NCBI GenBank assembly: GCA_029204225.1
Contig: CM055097.1
Coordinates: forward strand, 73,865,279 to 73,929,278
Direction of reading: 5' to 3'
DNA length: 64,000 nucleotides
From: Diphasiastrum complanatum
Taxonomy: Eukaryota; Streptophyta; Lycopodiopsida; Lycopodiales; Lycopodiaceae
A program made the translations under genes and the position numbers. Shown in pieces: positions 22,695-33,715 of the stretch. The notes under the pieces are model-generated. The model ran no database searches, was not told the origin of the DNA, and saw only the letters and a program-made list of their open reading frames with translations. Each line of letters starts with the position of its first letter. The stretch's first letter is position 1.

Positions 22695-22708
22695 TTCACA
22701 CGTGTGAA
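22695..22708. promoter_or_regulatory. Palindromic G-box motif in LTR A
   Basis: A perfect 14-base palindrome centred on CACGTG, the core bound by plant bHLH and bZIP factors. It recurs at 27,903-27,916 in the 3' LTR and in LTRs of elements B and D. It lies downstream of the TATA box, so it is in the transcribed part. Confidence 0.55.
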
Positions 22709-22909
22709 ATGCAGGTTGTAGGCTCTGAAGTACGGACAGGGACAGCAAGTTTCTGTTTGTGGAAGCTTATGATCAGATTTTGATGTTTAGTTGATGTTTA
22801 GTATGCTTAACATCACAATTTCTATCATTTTTTCAATCTAGATGTGCATAACTTCCATGGCCAAGATCTTTATGAAACTTTAGCATCTTTTGGATCTGAG
22901 TTTTTCACA

Positions 22910-22921
22910 TGGTATCAGAGC
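22910..22921 (+). other. Primer binding site of element A
   Basis: tggtatcagagc immediately after the LTR, complementary to the initiator tRNA-Met 3' end in known plant copia elements. Confidence 0.9.
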
Positions 22922-23518
22922 ATTAGGCGGCCAAATGTGCAGGTTTTGCCAGATTTAGAAGAGATTTGTGGGCGAGTTTGCTTTTGTAGCATTCCAATCA
23001 AGTTTCTAGCTAAAAATCTTGTTGATTTATGTGTAGAAATTGGATCTTTGTGATCAAAACATCATTTGTATGCATTTCAATTGAAGTAGGGCGAATTCCC
23101 TCTGTACTTATCAGAATAAGGAGACAAAAATTGTTTTGGAAAGAGGGAGATGCAAGATCCAACAAGATCCTATTAGTTTTCCATTCTAGCATATAGTTTT
23201 TTGATTCAATTTCTTGCTTCTTCATGTCAAAAACTTCAAAATTGATGTAACCCTCTGATTTTCAGTTTGCTGAATGATTCAAGAGTGTATTTCAATCTTA
23301 GGAGTGAGGGAAAAGCAAGTATATTGAGGTTTGGTCTTGGTTTGATCAAGAAATCATAAAACTAGTGGCTAAAATTAAGGAAAAAGTGAGGAAAAGAGAG
23401 AAAAAGTAAGGTTTTAGGTTCCAAATCTTTGTGATTTCTTCTTGTGTTTCATTTGTTGATTCAAGAGAGTGCTTAGTGCATTGGAACAGGTCAAAGATCA
23501 GAGATCAATCATTGCAAC

Positions 23519-26500
23519 ATGGCTACAAATGGAGGCTACATGTTGGAAAGCAATGATAGGCTTACCTCCCTCAACTATTCTACTTGGAAAGTAAGGATGG
23601 AGTCTTTGCTTGAGATGAATGAGTTGATGGATATTGTTGTAGGTGTGGAGGAGAGACCTTTGGCACCTCAAGAACAATTGAGGTATGACAAGAGGGCAAA
23701 GAAAGCCCTTCACATGATCAAGATGAATGTGACAAATGAGCTTATCAAAGAGGTTGGTAAGTGCACATCATCTAGTGAAGCTTGGGAAGCCTTGAAGAAG
23801 GTTTATGAATCCAAGTCTACTTCTAGAGTGTTGACTTTAAGAAGGCAAATCTTTTCTTGTATGCAAAAGAAGAGTGAGAATGGACATGCTTTTGTTTTGA
23901 GAGTTAAAGCATTGAATGATGAGTTAGCATGCATTAATGATGGCATAAATAATGAGGAGCTTGTTCAAGTGATTCTCAATGGCTTGTTGGATGATCATGC
24001 TAATCTTGTTCAAAGTTATGCTATCCAAAAATGTTTACCAAGTGTTGGAGACTTGCAAGAGGTCTTGTTGGCTGAAGAATTCAGGTTGCAAGCAAGAGTG
24101 GGAGCATCTTCTACATCTCAAGGAGGAGAAGAGGAGGCAATGTTCTCTAAAGGCAAGTTCAAGGGCAAAGGTAAAAGCAATTGGTCTAAAGGGCAAGACC
24201 AAGGTGAGCACTCTACTTTTGGCAAAAAGAAGGATAGATCTAAGCTAAAATGTTTCTATTGTGGAGTCAAAGGGCATTTTGCTAGTGATTGTTTTAAGAA
24301 AAAGAGGGATCAAGGGGAAAAGCAAACCAATCTAACTATTGATGAGGGTGGGGATGAGCTTCTTTCAAATGATGCTTTTGTTATGTCATCTTGCTTGTTG
24401 GCTAATCATGGAGACATTGATCCTTGGTGGATTGATAGTGGAGCCACTTCTCATATGACATATCATAAAGAGTATTTTTCATCTTTAATGGCATTTGATG
24501 GTGATAGGAAGGTAATCTATACCGCAAATGATGGTGAGTGTGCAATCAAGGGGATTGGCACAATTCCTATTTCACTTTCTACAAATAGGAATATAGAATT
24601 GAAAGATGTTTTGCTCATTCCATCCATTACCAAGAACTTACTTAGTGTAAGCCAAATGCTTGACAAAGGATTCAAAGTTGAGTTTGATGGTGATGCTTGC
24701 TTGATCAAAAAGGGGTGTAGTATCATTGCAAAAGGGAAAAGGCAAGGGAAATTGTTCAAGCTTGATGCATGTGTTGTTGCTAACCAAGTTGGATGCATGG
24801 CAAATGAACAAATGTCAATTCAAGAGGTATGGCATAAAAGGATGGGACATCTCAACTACAAGGCCTTGGAGGTAATAGCCAAAAAGGAGGTAGTAAGGGG
24901 ACTTCCCAAGTCTCTTACTTGCTTGAATCATGTTTGTGAAGAATGTGCTTTGTCTAAATCACATAGATTGCCATATACTAGATCTATATCTAGATCTAAG
25001 ATGCCTTTTTCTCTCTTGCATTCGGATATTCATGGTGTTACTACAATTAGCAATGGAGGTGCTAAGATGTATGTAACTTTCATTGATGATTTTAGTAGAT
25101 TTTGTTGGGTTTATCTACTAAAGAGCAAGGATGAGGTGTTTGATGTGTTTGTCAAGTTCAAAGTTGCTATTGAGACTCAATTTACAACCAAAATCAAATG
25201 CTTGAGGAGCGACAATGGTGGTGAATACATTTCTAACAAATTCAAAGCCTTTTGCGATGAGCATGGGATCAAGAGGGAGTACACATGTCCAAGAACACCA
25301 CAACAAAATGGAGTGGCCGAGAGGAAGAATAGAACCTTGTGTGAGAGTGCAAAGGCAATGAGATTGAATGCTAATCTTCCTAAACCTTTTTGGAGTGATG
25401 CTTTGTTGTGTGCAAATTTCCTATGCAATAGATGGCCAAGTGTTGTATTGGAAGGAAAAACCCCTTTTGAAGCTTTGTTTGGTACGAAGCCTAATGTCAA
25501 GTTTCTAAGAACTTTTGGATGCATTTGCTACTTCAACATTACTCTTGATGATAGAACTAAGGAGGATCCATCTTCAAGAAAGGGCATTTTAGTTGGTTAT
25601 AGTGAAGTAAGCAAAGCATATAGGATTTATGTTCCTTCAATCAAGAAAGTGTTCACAAGTAGGGATGTCATTTTTGATGAAGGTAACATTCCAAAAGTTG
25701 TTTCAAGTGATGATGGTGTTGTTGCAACTAATGTGCTTGATGACAATGGAGTTGATGACACATTGGATGTGGATGTTGAAGAAGCCTCTTCAAGTCAAAT
25801 TCCAAGGAGAACTCCAAGGCATAAAGTGAAACCCTCAAGGCTCACTTATGATGGCAAAGGTAAGCAAGTGGTGGATGGATCCAACTATGCTTTCCTAACT
25901 TCTTTTGATGTACCTTCATGTGTAGATGAAGCAAGGCAAGAAGAGGAATGGATCCAAGCAATGGATCTTGAGTTTGAAGCACTTATGAAGAACAACACAT
26001 GGAGATTGGTGGAGCTTCCAAAGGGCAAAAGTGCAATTGGATGCAAATGGATCTTCAAGGTAAAGACAAATCAAGATGGATCTATCAACAAGTTGAAGGC
26101 AAGGTTGGTGGCTAAAGGTTATGCTCAAGAGCATGGCATTGACTATGAGGAAACCTTTGCACCCGTGGCAAAGATGGTGAGCATAAGAGTAATCATTTCC
26201 CTTGCAACTCTTTATGGATGGGATCTTTGGCAATTAGACATTTCTAATGCTTTCTTGAATGGTGATCTTGAAGAGGAAGTCTACATGGAGCAACCCGAGA
26301 GCTATGTTTCTCATAGCAAGCCTAATCATGTGTGTTTTCTACAAAAAAGTTTGTATGGTCTTAAGCAAGCACCAAGGAGTTGGTATGCTAGGCTTAACTC
26401 TTTTCTACTTTCTCAAAACTTCACTATGAGTGAGTATGATCATTCACTTTACTTTAGAATTAGTGCTATTGATGTTACAATCCTTCTAATTTATGTGGAT

Positions 26501-27469
26501 GACATTATTTTAAGTGGAGGGAACAAGGAAGATATAGAAGATATCAAGAAAGCACTAAAAAAGGAATTTGAAGTGCATGATCTTGGTCTTTTGAGCTATA
26601 TCTTAGGAATAGAAGTAATTAGAACTTCTCAAATCACTTTTATTTCACAAGAGAAGTATGCTATTTCTATTCTCAATAGATTTCATATGGTAGATGCAAA
26701 TCCTATTGATACACCTATGGAATCACATGTAAAGCTAACTATAAGAGGTAATGAAAGATCCTTCGAGGACATTACTCTCTATAGGAAGCTAATAGGTTCT
26801 CTTATATATCTAACCATCACAAGACCTGATTTATCTTATTGTGTTGGTAGATTAAGCCAATTCATGCAAGATCCTAGCATAGAACATTGGAAACTAGGAA
26901 AGAGGATCTTGAGATACATCTCGGGAACAAAAGATTTTGGCATTGTTTATAGAGGCTCATCACCTAACTTATTTGGTTTTTCAGATTCAGATTTTGCAGG
27001 AGACCTTATGGATAGAAAATCCATAAATGCACATGCTATTTTCATAGGTGATGGAGCTATCTCATGGATGTCGAAGAAACAAGCAACTATATCACTTTCT
27101 TCTAGTGAGGCCGAGTACAAAGCTTTGACATCATGCACAAAGGAGATGGTGTGGATCAAGAGGATGATTATGGAGCTTCATTTGCTGGATTTTTCAGAGA
27201 GTCCAATCATCTTTTGTGACAACCTTTCAGCCCAAAGTCTAGCAAGCAATCCGGTTTTCCATGCAAGGAGCAAACATATCGAGGTGGCTTACCATTTTGT
27301 GAGAGAACAAGTGTTGGCAAAAGAGATCAAGCTTGAACATGTCCCATCAAAGGAATGTGTGGCTGATATCTTTACCAAAGCATTGGGAAAGGACTTATTT
27401 TTCAAGCATAGAACAAGTCTTGGTGTACTTTCTAAATCTATGCTAAAACTAGTTGAAGAGGGAGTGTGA
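23519..27469 (+). CDS. Ty1/copia Gag-Pol polyprotein, element A (1,316 aa)
   Basis: A single open frame encodes the whole retrotransposon machinery. Gag with a UBN2-type capsid domain covers about residues 1-240. The CCHC knuckle is C245-x2-C248-x4-H253-x4-C258. Aspartic protease has D306 in WIDSGA. Integrase has an H-H-C-C head near 435-480 and catalytic D503, D565 and E601 (spacing 61 and 35). RT has YVDD at 992-995. RNase H has D1156, the EAEY block at 1197-1200 and D1234. The ATG was chosen because it starts the conserved MATNGGYMLESNDRLTS gag head, 597 bp after the primer site. The last codons overlap the polypurine tract and the stop lies inside the 3' LTR. All catalytic residues are intact, so it is likely functional. 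Family assignment is secure; activity is inferred. Confidence 0.97.
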   Translation: MATNGGYMLESNDRLTSLNYSTWKVRMESLLEMNELMDIVVGVEERPLAPQEQLRYDKRAKKALHMIKMNVTNELIKEVGKCTSSSEAWEALKKVYESKSTSRVLTLRRQIFSCMQKKSENGHAFVLRVKALNDELACINDGINNEELVQVILNGLLDDHANLVQSYAIQKCLPSVGDLQEVLLAEEFRLQARVGASSTSQGGEEEAMFSKGKFKGKGKSNWSKGQDQGEHSTFGKKKDRSKLKCFYCGVKGHFASDCFKKKRDQGEKQTNLTIDEGGDELLSNDAFVMSSCLLANHGDIDPWWIDSGATSHMTYHKEYFSSLMAFDGDRKVIYTANDGECAIKGIGTIPISLSTNRNIELKDVLLIPSITKNLLSVSQMLDKGFKVEFDGDACLIKKGCSIIAKGKRQGKLFKLDACVVANQVGCMANEQMSIQEVWHKRMGHLNYKALEVIAKKEVVRGLPKSLTCLNHVCEECALSKSHRLPYTRSISRSKMPFSLLHSDIHGVTTISNGGAKMYVTFIDDFSRFCWVYLLKSKDEVFDVFVKFKVAIETQFTTKIKCLRSDNGGEYISNKFKAFCDEHGIKREYTCPRTPQQNGVAERKNRTLCESAKAMRLNANLPKPFWSDALLCANFLCNRWPSVVLEGKTPFEALFGTKPNVKFLRTFGCICYFNITLDDRTKEDPSSRKGILVGYSEVSKAYRIYVPSIKKVFTSRDVIFDEGNIPKVVSSDDGVVATNVLDDNGVDDTLDVDVEEASSSQIPRRTPRHKVKPSRLTYDGKGKQVVDGSNYAFLTSFDVPSCVDEARQEEEWIQAMDLEFEALMKNNTWRLVELPKGKSAIGCKWIFKVKTNQDGSINKLKARLVAKGYAQEHGIDYEETFAPVAKMVSIRVIISLATLYGWDLWQLDISNAFLNGDLEEEVYMEQPESYVSHSKPNHVCFLQKSLYGLKQAPRSWYARLNSFLLSQNFTMSEYDHSLYFRISAIDVTILLIYVDDIILSGGNKEDIEDIKKALKKEFEVHDLGLLSYILGIEVIRTSQITFISQEKYAISILNRFHMVDANPIDTPMESHVKLTIRGNERSFEDITLYRKLIGSLIYLTITRPDLSYCVGRLSQFMQDPSIEHWKLGKRILRYISGTKDFGIVYRGSSPNLFGFSDSDFAGDLMDRKSINAHAIFIGDGAISWMSKKQATISLSSSEAEYKALTSCTKEMVWIKRMIMELHLLDFSESPIIFCDNLSAQSLASNPVFHARSKHIEVAYHFVREQVLAKEIKLEHVPSKECVADIFTKALGKDLFFKHRTSLGVLSKSMLKLVEEGV

Positions 27470-28117
27470 AAAATTGTCAACTAGTAGTATTTTCCTAACT
27501 TGAGATTTTGTAGGCCTATGGCCAAATAAAAGTTAGAGATAGGTTCATACATGTATGTAGAGGCCCAAAGTATGTGTACACTACTTTTGAGGTCACATTA
27601 ATTAGAGGAGGTCGAGTGTGGAGCTCTTCTATTGGCTCATAATTTGGTGCATTCCTATTTGACCAAATTTCTAGGTATATGGGTGAATCCTATTGGACCC
27701 CAATTTTAGCCTATCATAAGACAAGTGGCCAAGAGGCACTATGGCTGCTATAAATAGCCATCTCCACGAGTATGTACACATCTCATTTTCATTCTATTGA
27801 ATGAATGTTATGCTCTTTGAAGATCCATCTTCTTCTCTCTCACTTTTTTGTTCATATCTTGCATTCTAGCCACTAGAATTGTGATTTCTTTGTTGCTATG
27901 GCTTCACACGTGTGAAATACAGGTTGTAGGCTCTGAAGTACGGACAGGGACAGCAAGTTTCTGTTTGTGGAAGCTTATGATCAGATTTTGATGTTTAGTT
28001 GATGTTTAGTATGCTTAACATCACAATTTCTATCATTTTTTCAATCTAGATGTGCATAACTTCCATGGCCAAGATCTTTATGAAACTTTAGCATCTTTTG
28101 GATCTGAGTTTTTCACA
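27465..28117 (+). repeat. 3' LTR of element A
   Basis: 653 bp, one difference from the 5' LTR. It supplies the last four bases of coding sequence, including the stop codon. Confidence 0.95.
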
Positions 28118-28122
28118 TCAGG
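28118..28122. other. Target site duplication of element A (right copy)
   Basis: TCAGG, identical to 22,252-22,256. Confidence 0.9.
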
Positions 28123-29111
28123 TGATAGCTGCATTGACACACACATCTGTAGCTTCAAGATTTCTCGTTTGAAGGGAAATATGGGCTAGCTTGGAGGTAC
28201 ACACATTTTGGTGGTCACAGGTGACGGAAGTGTGAGGTGGTGCCAGTTGGAAGCCATTGGGCAAGATAGCGGACTTGCATTGGACGAGTTGTGTGTGGGA
28301 CAAGGATGAAGAACGGGTCAATAATCAAACTTTGGATGCTCTTGGTGAGTAGTGAGTGTGATGATTTTGCGGTTTTGCAGTCGGTAAATCAATTTTGATC
28401 AAGCCATTGTAGCTGTAGAGCAGTGTAACAGGTTTGTCATCGAAGAGATACACTTCAACTGCCAGTTTGGATAAGTCAAGTCAATTTGCCATATCAGCAT
28501 TGCATCAAGGATGCAGATTCCAGTGATTGCAAGGTGCAGATCATTTGGTTTAGGCCATGGAAGATCTCATAGGTTCACTTGAAAGGATATTGGCATGCAC
28601 AGTCATGTGAGGGACTTGATGGTGGCTTTGGAGTTCACATCTCAATGTATTCTCAGGGAGTGGTTTGGAACCATTCACAGGAGCAGCTTGGAGCTAGCTT
28701 GGGGGAATACAGGTGGGGCACTATAGGGTAGTTGCTCAGATCTTTGTGATCATGGATGGAATTGGAATATCTAGTAGGGATAGCACTGTAGCATGACATG
28801 GGATGATCATTAGGGGGCAGCTATTTCATATTGGACTTGAGACTTTGGATTGGACAGGACTTACAAGTGTGATTCATGATGGAATCAGGACACTGCAAAC
28901 ACAAATGGTCAAAGCGTGAAGCTTTGAGAGCCAGCTCTAGGTTGGAGAACTGATGGATATCGCATGGGGTGTGATCGGAGGGCAAACAATGATGGGTGTT
29001 TTTTTAGCGATCTACTATAGGGGACATTGATGGCCAGGACTTCATGGTGTGCTCATTTGGGAGTACAAGAAGTCATTACAGGGATGGAGATGGTTGCTCA
29101 AGGAGTGACAG
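28123..29111 (+). other. Element C internal region, part 2
   Basis: About 1 kb between A and B with no coding signal. It ends with GACAG (29,107-29,111), the target duplication of element B. Confidence 0.6.
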
Positions 29112-29766
29112 TGTGAAAAATACAGATCCTAAGTGGATATAAACTCCAAGATCATTGGCTTGAATGCTTGCACTCCAAACTACATAAGCTAGGAATTGGC
29201 AACACATTCTATGCTACCTAGAATGCAAAGAACTTGATCAAAAAGCATTTATCACAAATGGAAACTTCCATAAACATCAAGTGCGGCCCAAAATAGCATT
29301 ATACAGTCCATAATACATCAGCCTATCACTTTTGGAAAGCACCTAAGATCATACACAATAGCTTGAAGACAATACACACAACAATGCTCTCAATGGAGGA
29401 AGAAACAATGACAATGATCTATTGATCTCAATGAAGCATACAAAAGGTTTCTCCTACCTGTTCTCCACGACTTCCCTACTATTTATGGATGAGGAAGATG
29501 ACTCTCTCTCCTCTCTCTAGAAGGTACTTGACCCTAGATATTCCCTATATAGGAAAAATAGCTAAAAATGGTTTATATGACCAAAATACATCAAAATGGT
29601 CTCATTTTGAAGGGTATGAAGTTTGACACTTCATCATACTGAAAAAATACAGTAAATAAAAACATTGTGGCCTGGTTCACACGTGTGAAACTCCAGAACC
29701 AAAACTATTTACAATTTTAGCCAATTTAGGCCTCAAACTAGCTAGGAAATGTTGACAATTTTCACA
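29112..29766 (-). repeat. 3' LTR of element B
   Basis: It carries the intact palindrome TTCACACGTGTGAA at 29,676-29,689. It contains the stop codon of the polyprotein (29,762-29,764). Confidence 0.95.
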
Positions 29767-32700
29767 CTCCCTCTTCAACATTGGATGCTAGTTTCAACAT
29801 AGTCTTTGAGCACATTCCAAGATTAGATCTATGCATTAAATATAGGTCCTTTCCCAATGGTTTGGTGAAGATATCAGCCACACACTCCTTTGAAGAGACA
29901 TGTTGAAGCTCCACCTCTTTGGCAATGACTTGATCTCTCACAAAATGGTGAGCAATCTCAATGTGCTTGCTCCTTGCATGAAAAACAGGATTGCTTGCCA
30001 AGCTTTGGGCTGAAAGGTTATCACAAAGTATGATTGGAGTCTTCTCTGGTTCCAGCAAGTGAAGATCCAATAACATCCTCTTGATCCAAAGAATCTCCTT
30101 GGTGCATGTTGTTAATGCCTTGTACTCGGCTTCGGTGGAAGATAGAGAGATAGTTGGTTGCTTCTTTGATAGCCATGAGACCACTCCATCTCCAAGATAG
30201 ATTGCAAAGGCACTTGTTGACTTCCTATCCATTTGATCACCTGCAAAATCTGAATCTGAAAATCCACAAAGGTTAGGTGTAGTACCTCCATACAAGATGC
30301 CAAAATCTCTAGATCCCGAGATGTATCTAAGTACTCTCTTTCCTAGCTTCCAATGAGCCTCACTAGGATCTTGCATAAATTGACTTAGTTTACCAACCAC
30401 AAAGCTTAGATCAGGTCTTGTGATGGTTAACCATATAAGAGATCCTATTAGCTTTCTATAGAGAGTAATGTCCTTGAAGGATCTTTCATTACTTCTTGTA
30501 GTTAGCTTTACATTTGATTCCATAGGAGTAGAAACAACTTTACAATCTTCCATATGAAACCTTTTTAGAATAGAGTTAACATACTTTTCTTGACATATGA
30601 ATGTAGATTTAGAAGTTCTAATAATCTCTATTCCTAAGATATAATGAAGTTTACCAAGATCTTGAATTTCAAACTCTCTTTTGAGTGCCATCTTGATTTC
30701 ATCTATATCTAGATTGTTACCACCACTTAAGATAATGTCATCAACATAGATCAAAAGTAAAGTGATATCATTTTCATTCAATCTAAAGTAGAGAGAATGA
30801 TCATACTCACTCATAACAAAGTTTTGAGAAAGTAAGAAGGAATTGAGCTTAGCATACCAACTCCTTGGTGCTTGCTTTAGCCCATACAAACTCTTTTGGA
30901 GATAGCACACATGATTAGGCTCATCATGTGAAACATAGCCCTCGGGTTGCTCCATGTAAATATCTTCTTCAAGATCACCATTCAAGAAGGCATTAGTAAC
31001 ATCCATTTGCCACATATCCCAATCATAAAGAGTTGCAAGAGAGATTAGGATTCGAATAGTTACCATCTTTGCCACGGGTGCAAAGGTCTCATCATAGTCA
31101 ATACCATATTCTTGAGCATACCCCTTTGCCACCAACCTTGCCTTGTACTTGTTGATTGATCCATCTTGATTTGTCTTGATCTTGAAGATCCACTTACAAC
31201 CAATTGCCTTCTTGTCCTTTGGAAGCTTTACCAACCTCCATGTGTTGCTTTTGATGAGTGCTTGATGCTCATGATCCATGGCTTGGATCCATTCCTTCTT
31301 TTGAATTGCTTCACCTACACAAGTTGGTTCATCAAAAGAGGTAAGAAAAGCAAAGTTAGAGTTGTCCACCACTTGCTTTCCTTTTTCATCATAGGTTAGC
31401 CTTGATGGCTTAGCCCTTTGCCTTTGAGTCTTCCTTGAAGTTTGCTTTGGAGTGGCATCTCCATCTTCATCCAAGACATCTTGCACATCATGATGATTAG
31501 TAGGCACATCAACATCAACATCAACAACATTGGAAACATTCTCTTCATGAAAGATGACATCCTTACTTATGACAACTTTCTTTGTAGAAGGAATGTACAC
31601 TTTGTAAGCCTTGCTTACTTCACTATAGCCAACAAACACACCCTTCTTTGATGAAGGATCTTCTTTAGTTCTATCATCAAGTGTGATATTGACAAAACAT
31701 GTACATCCAAAGATCCTACAATGCTTGACACTCGGCCTTCTACCATAAAGAACCTCATGAGGAGTTTTACCATCCAAGGAAGCACTTGTCCATCTATTAC
31801 ATAGATAGTTAGCACATGCTAAAGCTTCCCCCCAAAAAGACTTAGCAAGATTAGCATGTAGTCTCATTGCCTTGGCACATTCACAAAGGGTTCTATTCTT
31901 CCTCTCGGCCACTCCATTCTGTTGTGGAGTCCTAGGACTAGACATCTCCCTCTTAATCCCATGTGCTATACAAAAGTCTTTGAACCTATTTGAGGTGTAT
32001 TCCCCTCCATTATCAGATCTTAAGCATTTGATCTTTGTATTGAATTGGTTTTCCATTTCATTCTTGAACTTGACAAATGCAGCAAACACTTCATCCTTAC
32101 TTTTAAGAAGATAGATCCAAGTATACCTACTAAAGTCATCAATGAAAGTTGCATACATCTTTGCCCCACCATTGCTAGTTGTACTAGAAGAATGAATATC
32201 AGAATGCACAAGTTGAAAAGCTTCTTTAGATCTAGAAGTAGATCTAGAATAAGCAAGTCTATGAGATTTGGACAAGGCACAATGTTCACAAACACTATTG
32301 TTTGCAACAAGACTTTTAGGGAGACCAAGAACAAGCTCTTTCTTTGCCATTACCTCCAAAGATTTGAAGTTGGGATGGCCCAACCTCTTGTGCCAAACTT
32401 CTTGGTTTGTCAATTGCTCCCTAGCCATACATCCTTCATGATTAGAGATCACACATGCATCAAGCTTGAAAAGTTTACCATGCCTCCTACCTTGAGCAAT
32501 CAAGGATCCACATTTACTTATCAAACATGCATCTCCAATGAACTCCACATCAAGTCCTTTGTCAATCATTTGACTTACACTAAGCAAATTCTTAGTGATT
32601 GAAGGAATGTACAAAACATTTTCAAGATTTGCTTTCCTATTTGTTGAAAGGGAAATAGGAATAGTGCCTATGCCTTTGATGTCACATTGACCATCATTTG

Positions 32701-33715
32701 CAGTGTAGATGATGTTACCTTCTCCCTCATAAGACAATAAGGATGTAAAGTATTCCTTATGTCTTGTCATGTGAGATGAGGCTCCACTATCAATCCACCA
32801 AGGATCATTATCATCTATGTTGGCTAACAAACTTGAAGTCATAACAAGTGATTCACATGTGTTATGTTCTTCCTCATCTATTGTAAGATTTTCTTGCCTC
32901 TCTCCTTGCTCTCTTTTCTTCTTATAACATTCATTTGCAAAATGACCTTTTATCCCACAATAAAAGCACTTGAACTTTGACTTATTGTTCTTAGTAGAAG
33001 AGGAAGAGGAAGAGTGATCATCATGATCAAAGTTACCACCTTTGGACCATTTCCCTTTGCCTTTACCTTTGCCCTTGAATTTGCCTTTTGTGAAGAAAGC
33101 CTCTTCACCTCCACCTTGCAAGGATGCACCATCAAGCTTTGATTGCAACCTATGTTCTTCAGCCAATAAGATTTCTTGCAAGTCAACCACACTTGGCAAG
33201 ACTCTTTGAATGGCAAAACTTTGCACAAGGTTAGCATGTTCATTTAGCAAACCATTCAACATAACTTGGACTATTTCACCATCTTTTATGTTCTCATCAA
33301 TGCATGCTAAATCATCACTTAGGGACTTAACTCTCAAGATAAATGCATGAGCACTTTCACCCTCTCTTTGCCTACTAGAAAATATTTGTCTCCTTAGGGT
33401 CAATACCCTAGATGTGGACTTTGATTCAAAGAGCTTCTTTAAGGCATTCCATGCCTCACTTGCACTTTGACACTTTCCAACTTCCTTGAGAAGTTCATTT
33501 GTAACATTCATTTTAATGATATGAAGAGCCCTTTTGGCCTTCTTATCAAACCTTTGTTGCTCTTGAAGTGTGAGAGGTCTCTCTTCAATTTCTGCAACTA
33601 TGTCCATGAGTTCATTCAACTCAAGTAAGGACTCCATCCTCACTTTCCAAGTAGAGTAGTTTGATGAACTCAACCTTTCACTAGACTCTAGCATGATCCC
33701 ACCATTGGAAGCCAT
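29762..33715 (-). CDS. Ty1/copia Gag-Pol polyprotein, element B (1,317 aa)
   Basis: One open frame with the full copia set. The gag capsid head is MASNGGIMLESSERLSSSN. A Lys/Gly-rich and poly-Ser linker precedes the knuckle, which starts at C250 (CFYCGIKGHFANEC). Protease has D309 in WIDSGASSHM. Integrase has HKRLGHPNFKS, VHSDIHSS, SDNGGEY and QQNGVAERKNR. RT has QMDVTNAFLNG and YVDD at 990-993. RNase H has SDSDFAGD, STEAEY and CDNLSAQ, and the end is DIFTKPLG. Like A it stops within the LTR (ends EEGV). It aligns with A over its whole length at high similarity, but gag and the linker before RT differ most. No lesion is visible, so probably functional. Confidence 0.97.
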   Translation of the reverse strand: MASNGGIMLESSERLSSSNYSTWKVRMESLLELNELMDIVAEIEERPLTLQEQQRFDKKAKRALHIIKMNVTNELLKEVGKCQSASEAWNALKKLFESKSTSRVLTLRRQIFSSRQREGESAHAFILRVKSLSDDLACIDENIKDGEIVQVMLNGLLNEHANLVQSFAIQRVLPSVVDLQEILLAEEHRLQSKLDGASLQGGGEEAFFTKGKFKGKGKGKGKWSKGGNFDHDDHSSSSSSTKNNKSKFKCFYCGIKGHFANECYKKKREQGERQENLTIDEEEHNTCESLVMTSSLLANIDDNDPWWIDSGASSHMTRHKEYFTSLLSYEGEGNIIYTANDGQCDIKGIGTIPISLSTNRKANLENVLYIPSITKNLLSVSQMIDKGLDVEFIGDACLISKCGSLIAQGRRHGKLFKLDACVISNHEGCMAREQLTNQEVWHKRLGHPNFKSLEVMAKKELVLGLPKSLVANNSVCEHCALSKSHRLAYSRSTSRSKEAFQLVHSDIHSSSTTSNGGAKMYATFIDDFSRYTWIYLLKSKDEVFAAFVKFKNEMENQFNTKIKCLRSDNGGEYTSNRFKDFCIAHGIKREMSSPRTPQQNGVAERKNRTLCECAKAMRLHANLAKSFWGEALACANYLCNRWTSASLDGKTPHEVLYGRRPSVKHCRIFGCTCFVNITLDDRTKEDPSSKKGVFVGYSEVSKAYKVYIPSTKKVVISKDVIFHEENVSNVVDVDVDVPTNHHDVQDVLDEDGDATPKQTSRKTQRQRAKPSRLTYDEKGKQVVDNSNFAFLTSFDEPTCVGEAIQKKEWIQAMDHEHQALIKSNTWRLVKLPKDKKAIGCKWIFKIKTNQDGSINKYKARLVAKGYAQEYGIDYDETFAPVAKMVTIRILISLATLYDWDMWQMDVTNAFLNGDLEEDIYMEQPEGYVSHDEPNHVCYLQKSLYGLKQAPRSWYAKLNSFLLSQNFVMSEYDHSLYFRLNENDITLLLIYVDDIILSGGNNLDIDEIKMALKREFEIQDLGKLHYILGIEIIRTSKSTFICQEKYVNSILKRFHMEDCKVVSTPMESNVKLTTRSNERSFKDITLYRKLIGSLIWLTITRPDLSFVVGKLSQFMQDPSEAHWKLGKRVLRYISGSRDFGILYGGTTPNLCGFSDSDFAGDQMDRKSTSAFAIYLGDGVVSWLSKKQPTISLSSTEAEYKALTTCTKEILWIKRMLLDLHLLEPEKTPIILCDNLSAQSLASNPVFHARSKHIEIAHHFVRDQVIAKEVELQHVSSKECVADIFTKPLGKDLYLMHRSNLGMCSKTMLKLASNVEEGV

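Larger units (their letters stand above)
22257..22909 (+). repeat. 5' LTR of element A
   Basis: TATA box tataaatag at 22,541-22,549. A 14-base palindrome TTCACACGTGTGAA with a CACGTG core is at 22,695-22,708. Confidence 0.95.
22257..28117 (+). mobile_element. Copia element A, complete and probably recent
   Basis: LTRs 22,257-22,909 and 27,465-28,117 are both 653 bp and, read against each other, differ at one place only (gtgaaatgcagg against gtgaaatacagg). They begin TGTGAAAAATTG and end TTTTTCACA. TCAGG flanks both sides (22,252-22,256; 28,118-28,122). The primer site TGGTATCAGAGC is at 22,910-22,921 and the polypurine tract agaggga lies before the 3' LTR. One uninterrupted polyprotein frame fills the interior. 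All parts needed for autonomous transposition are present. Confidence 0.95.
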
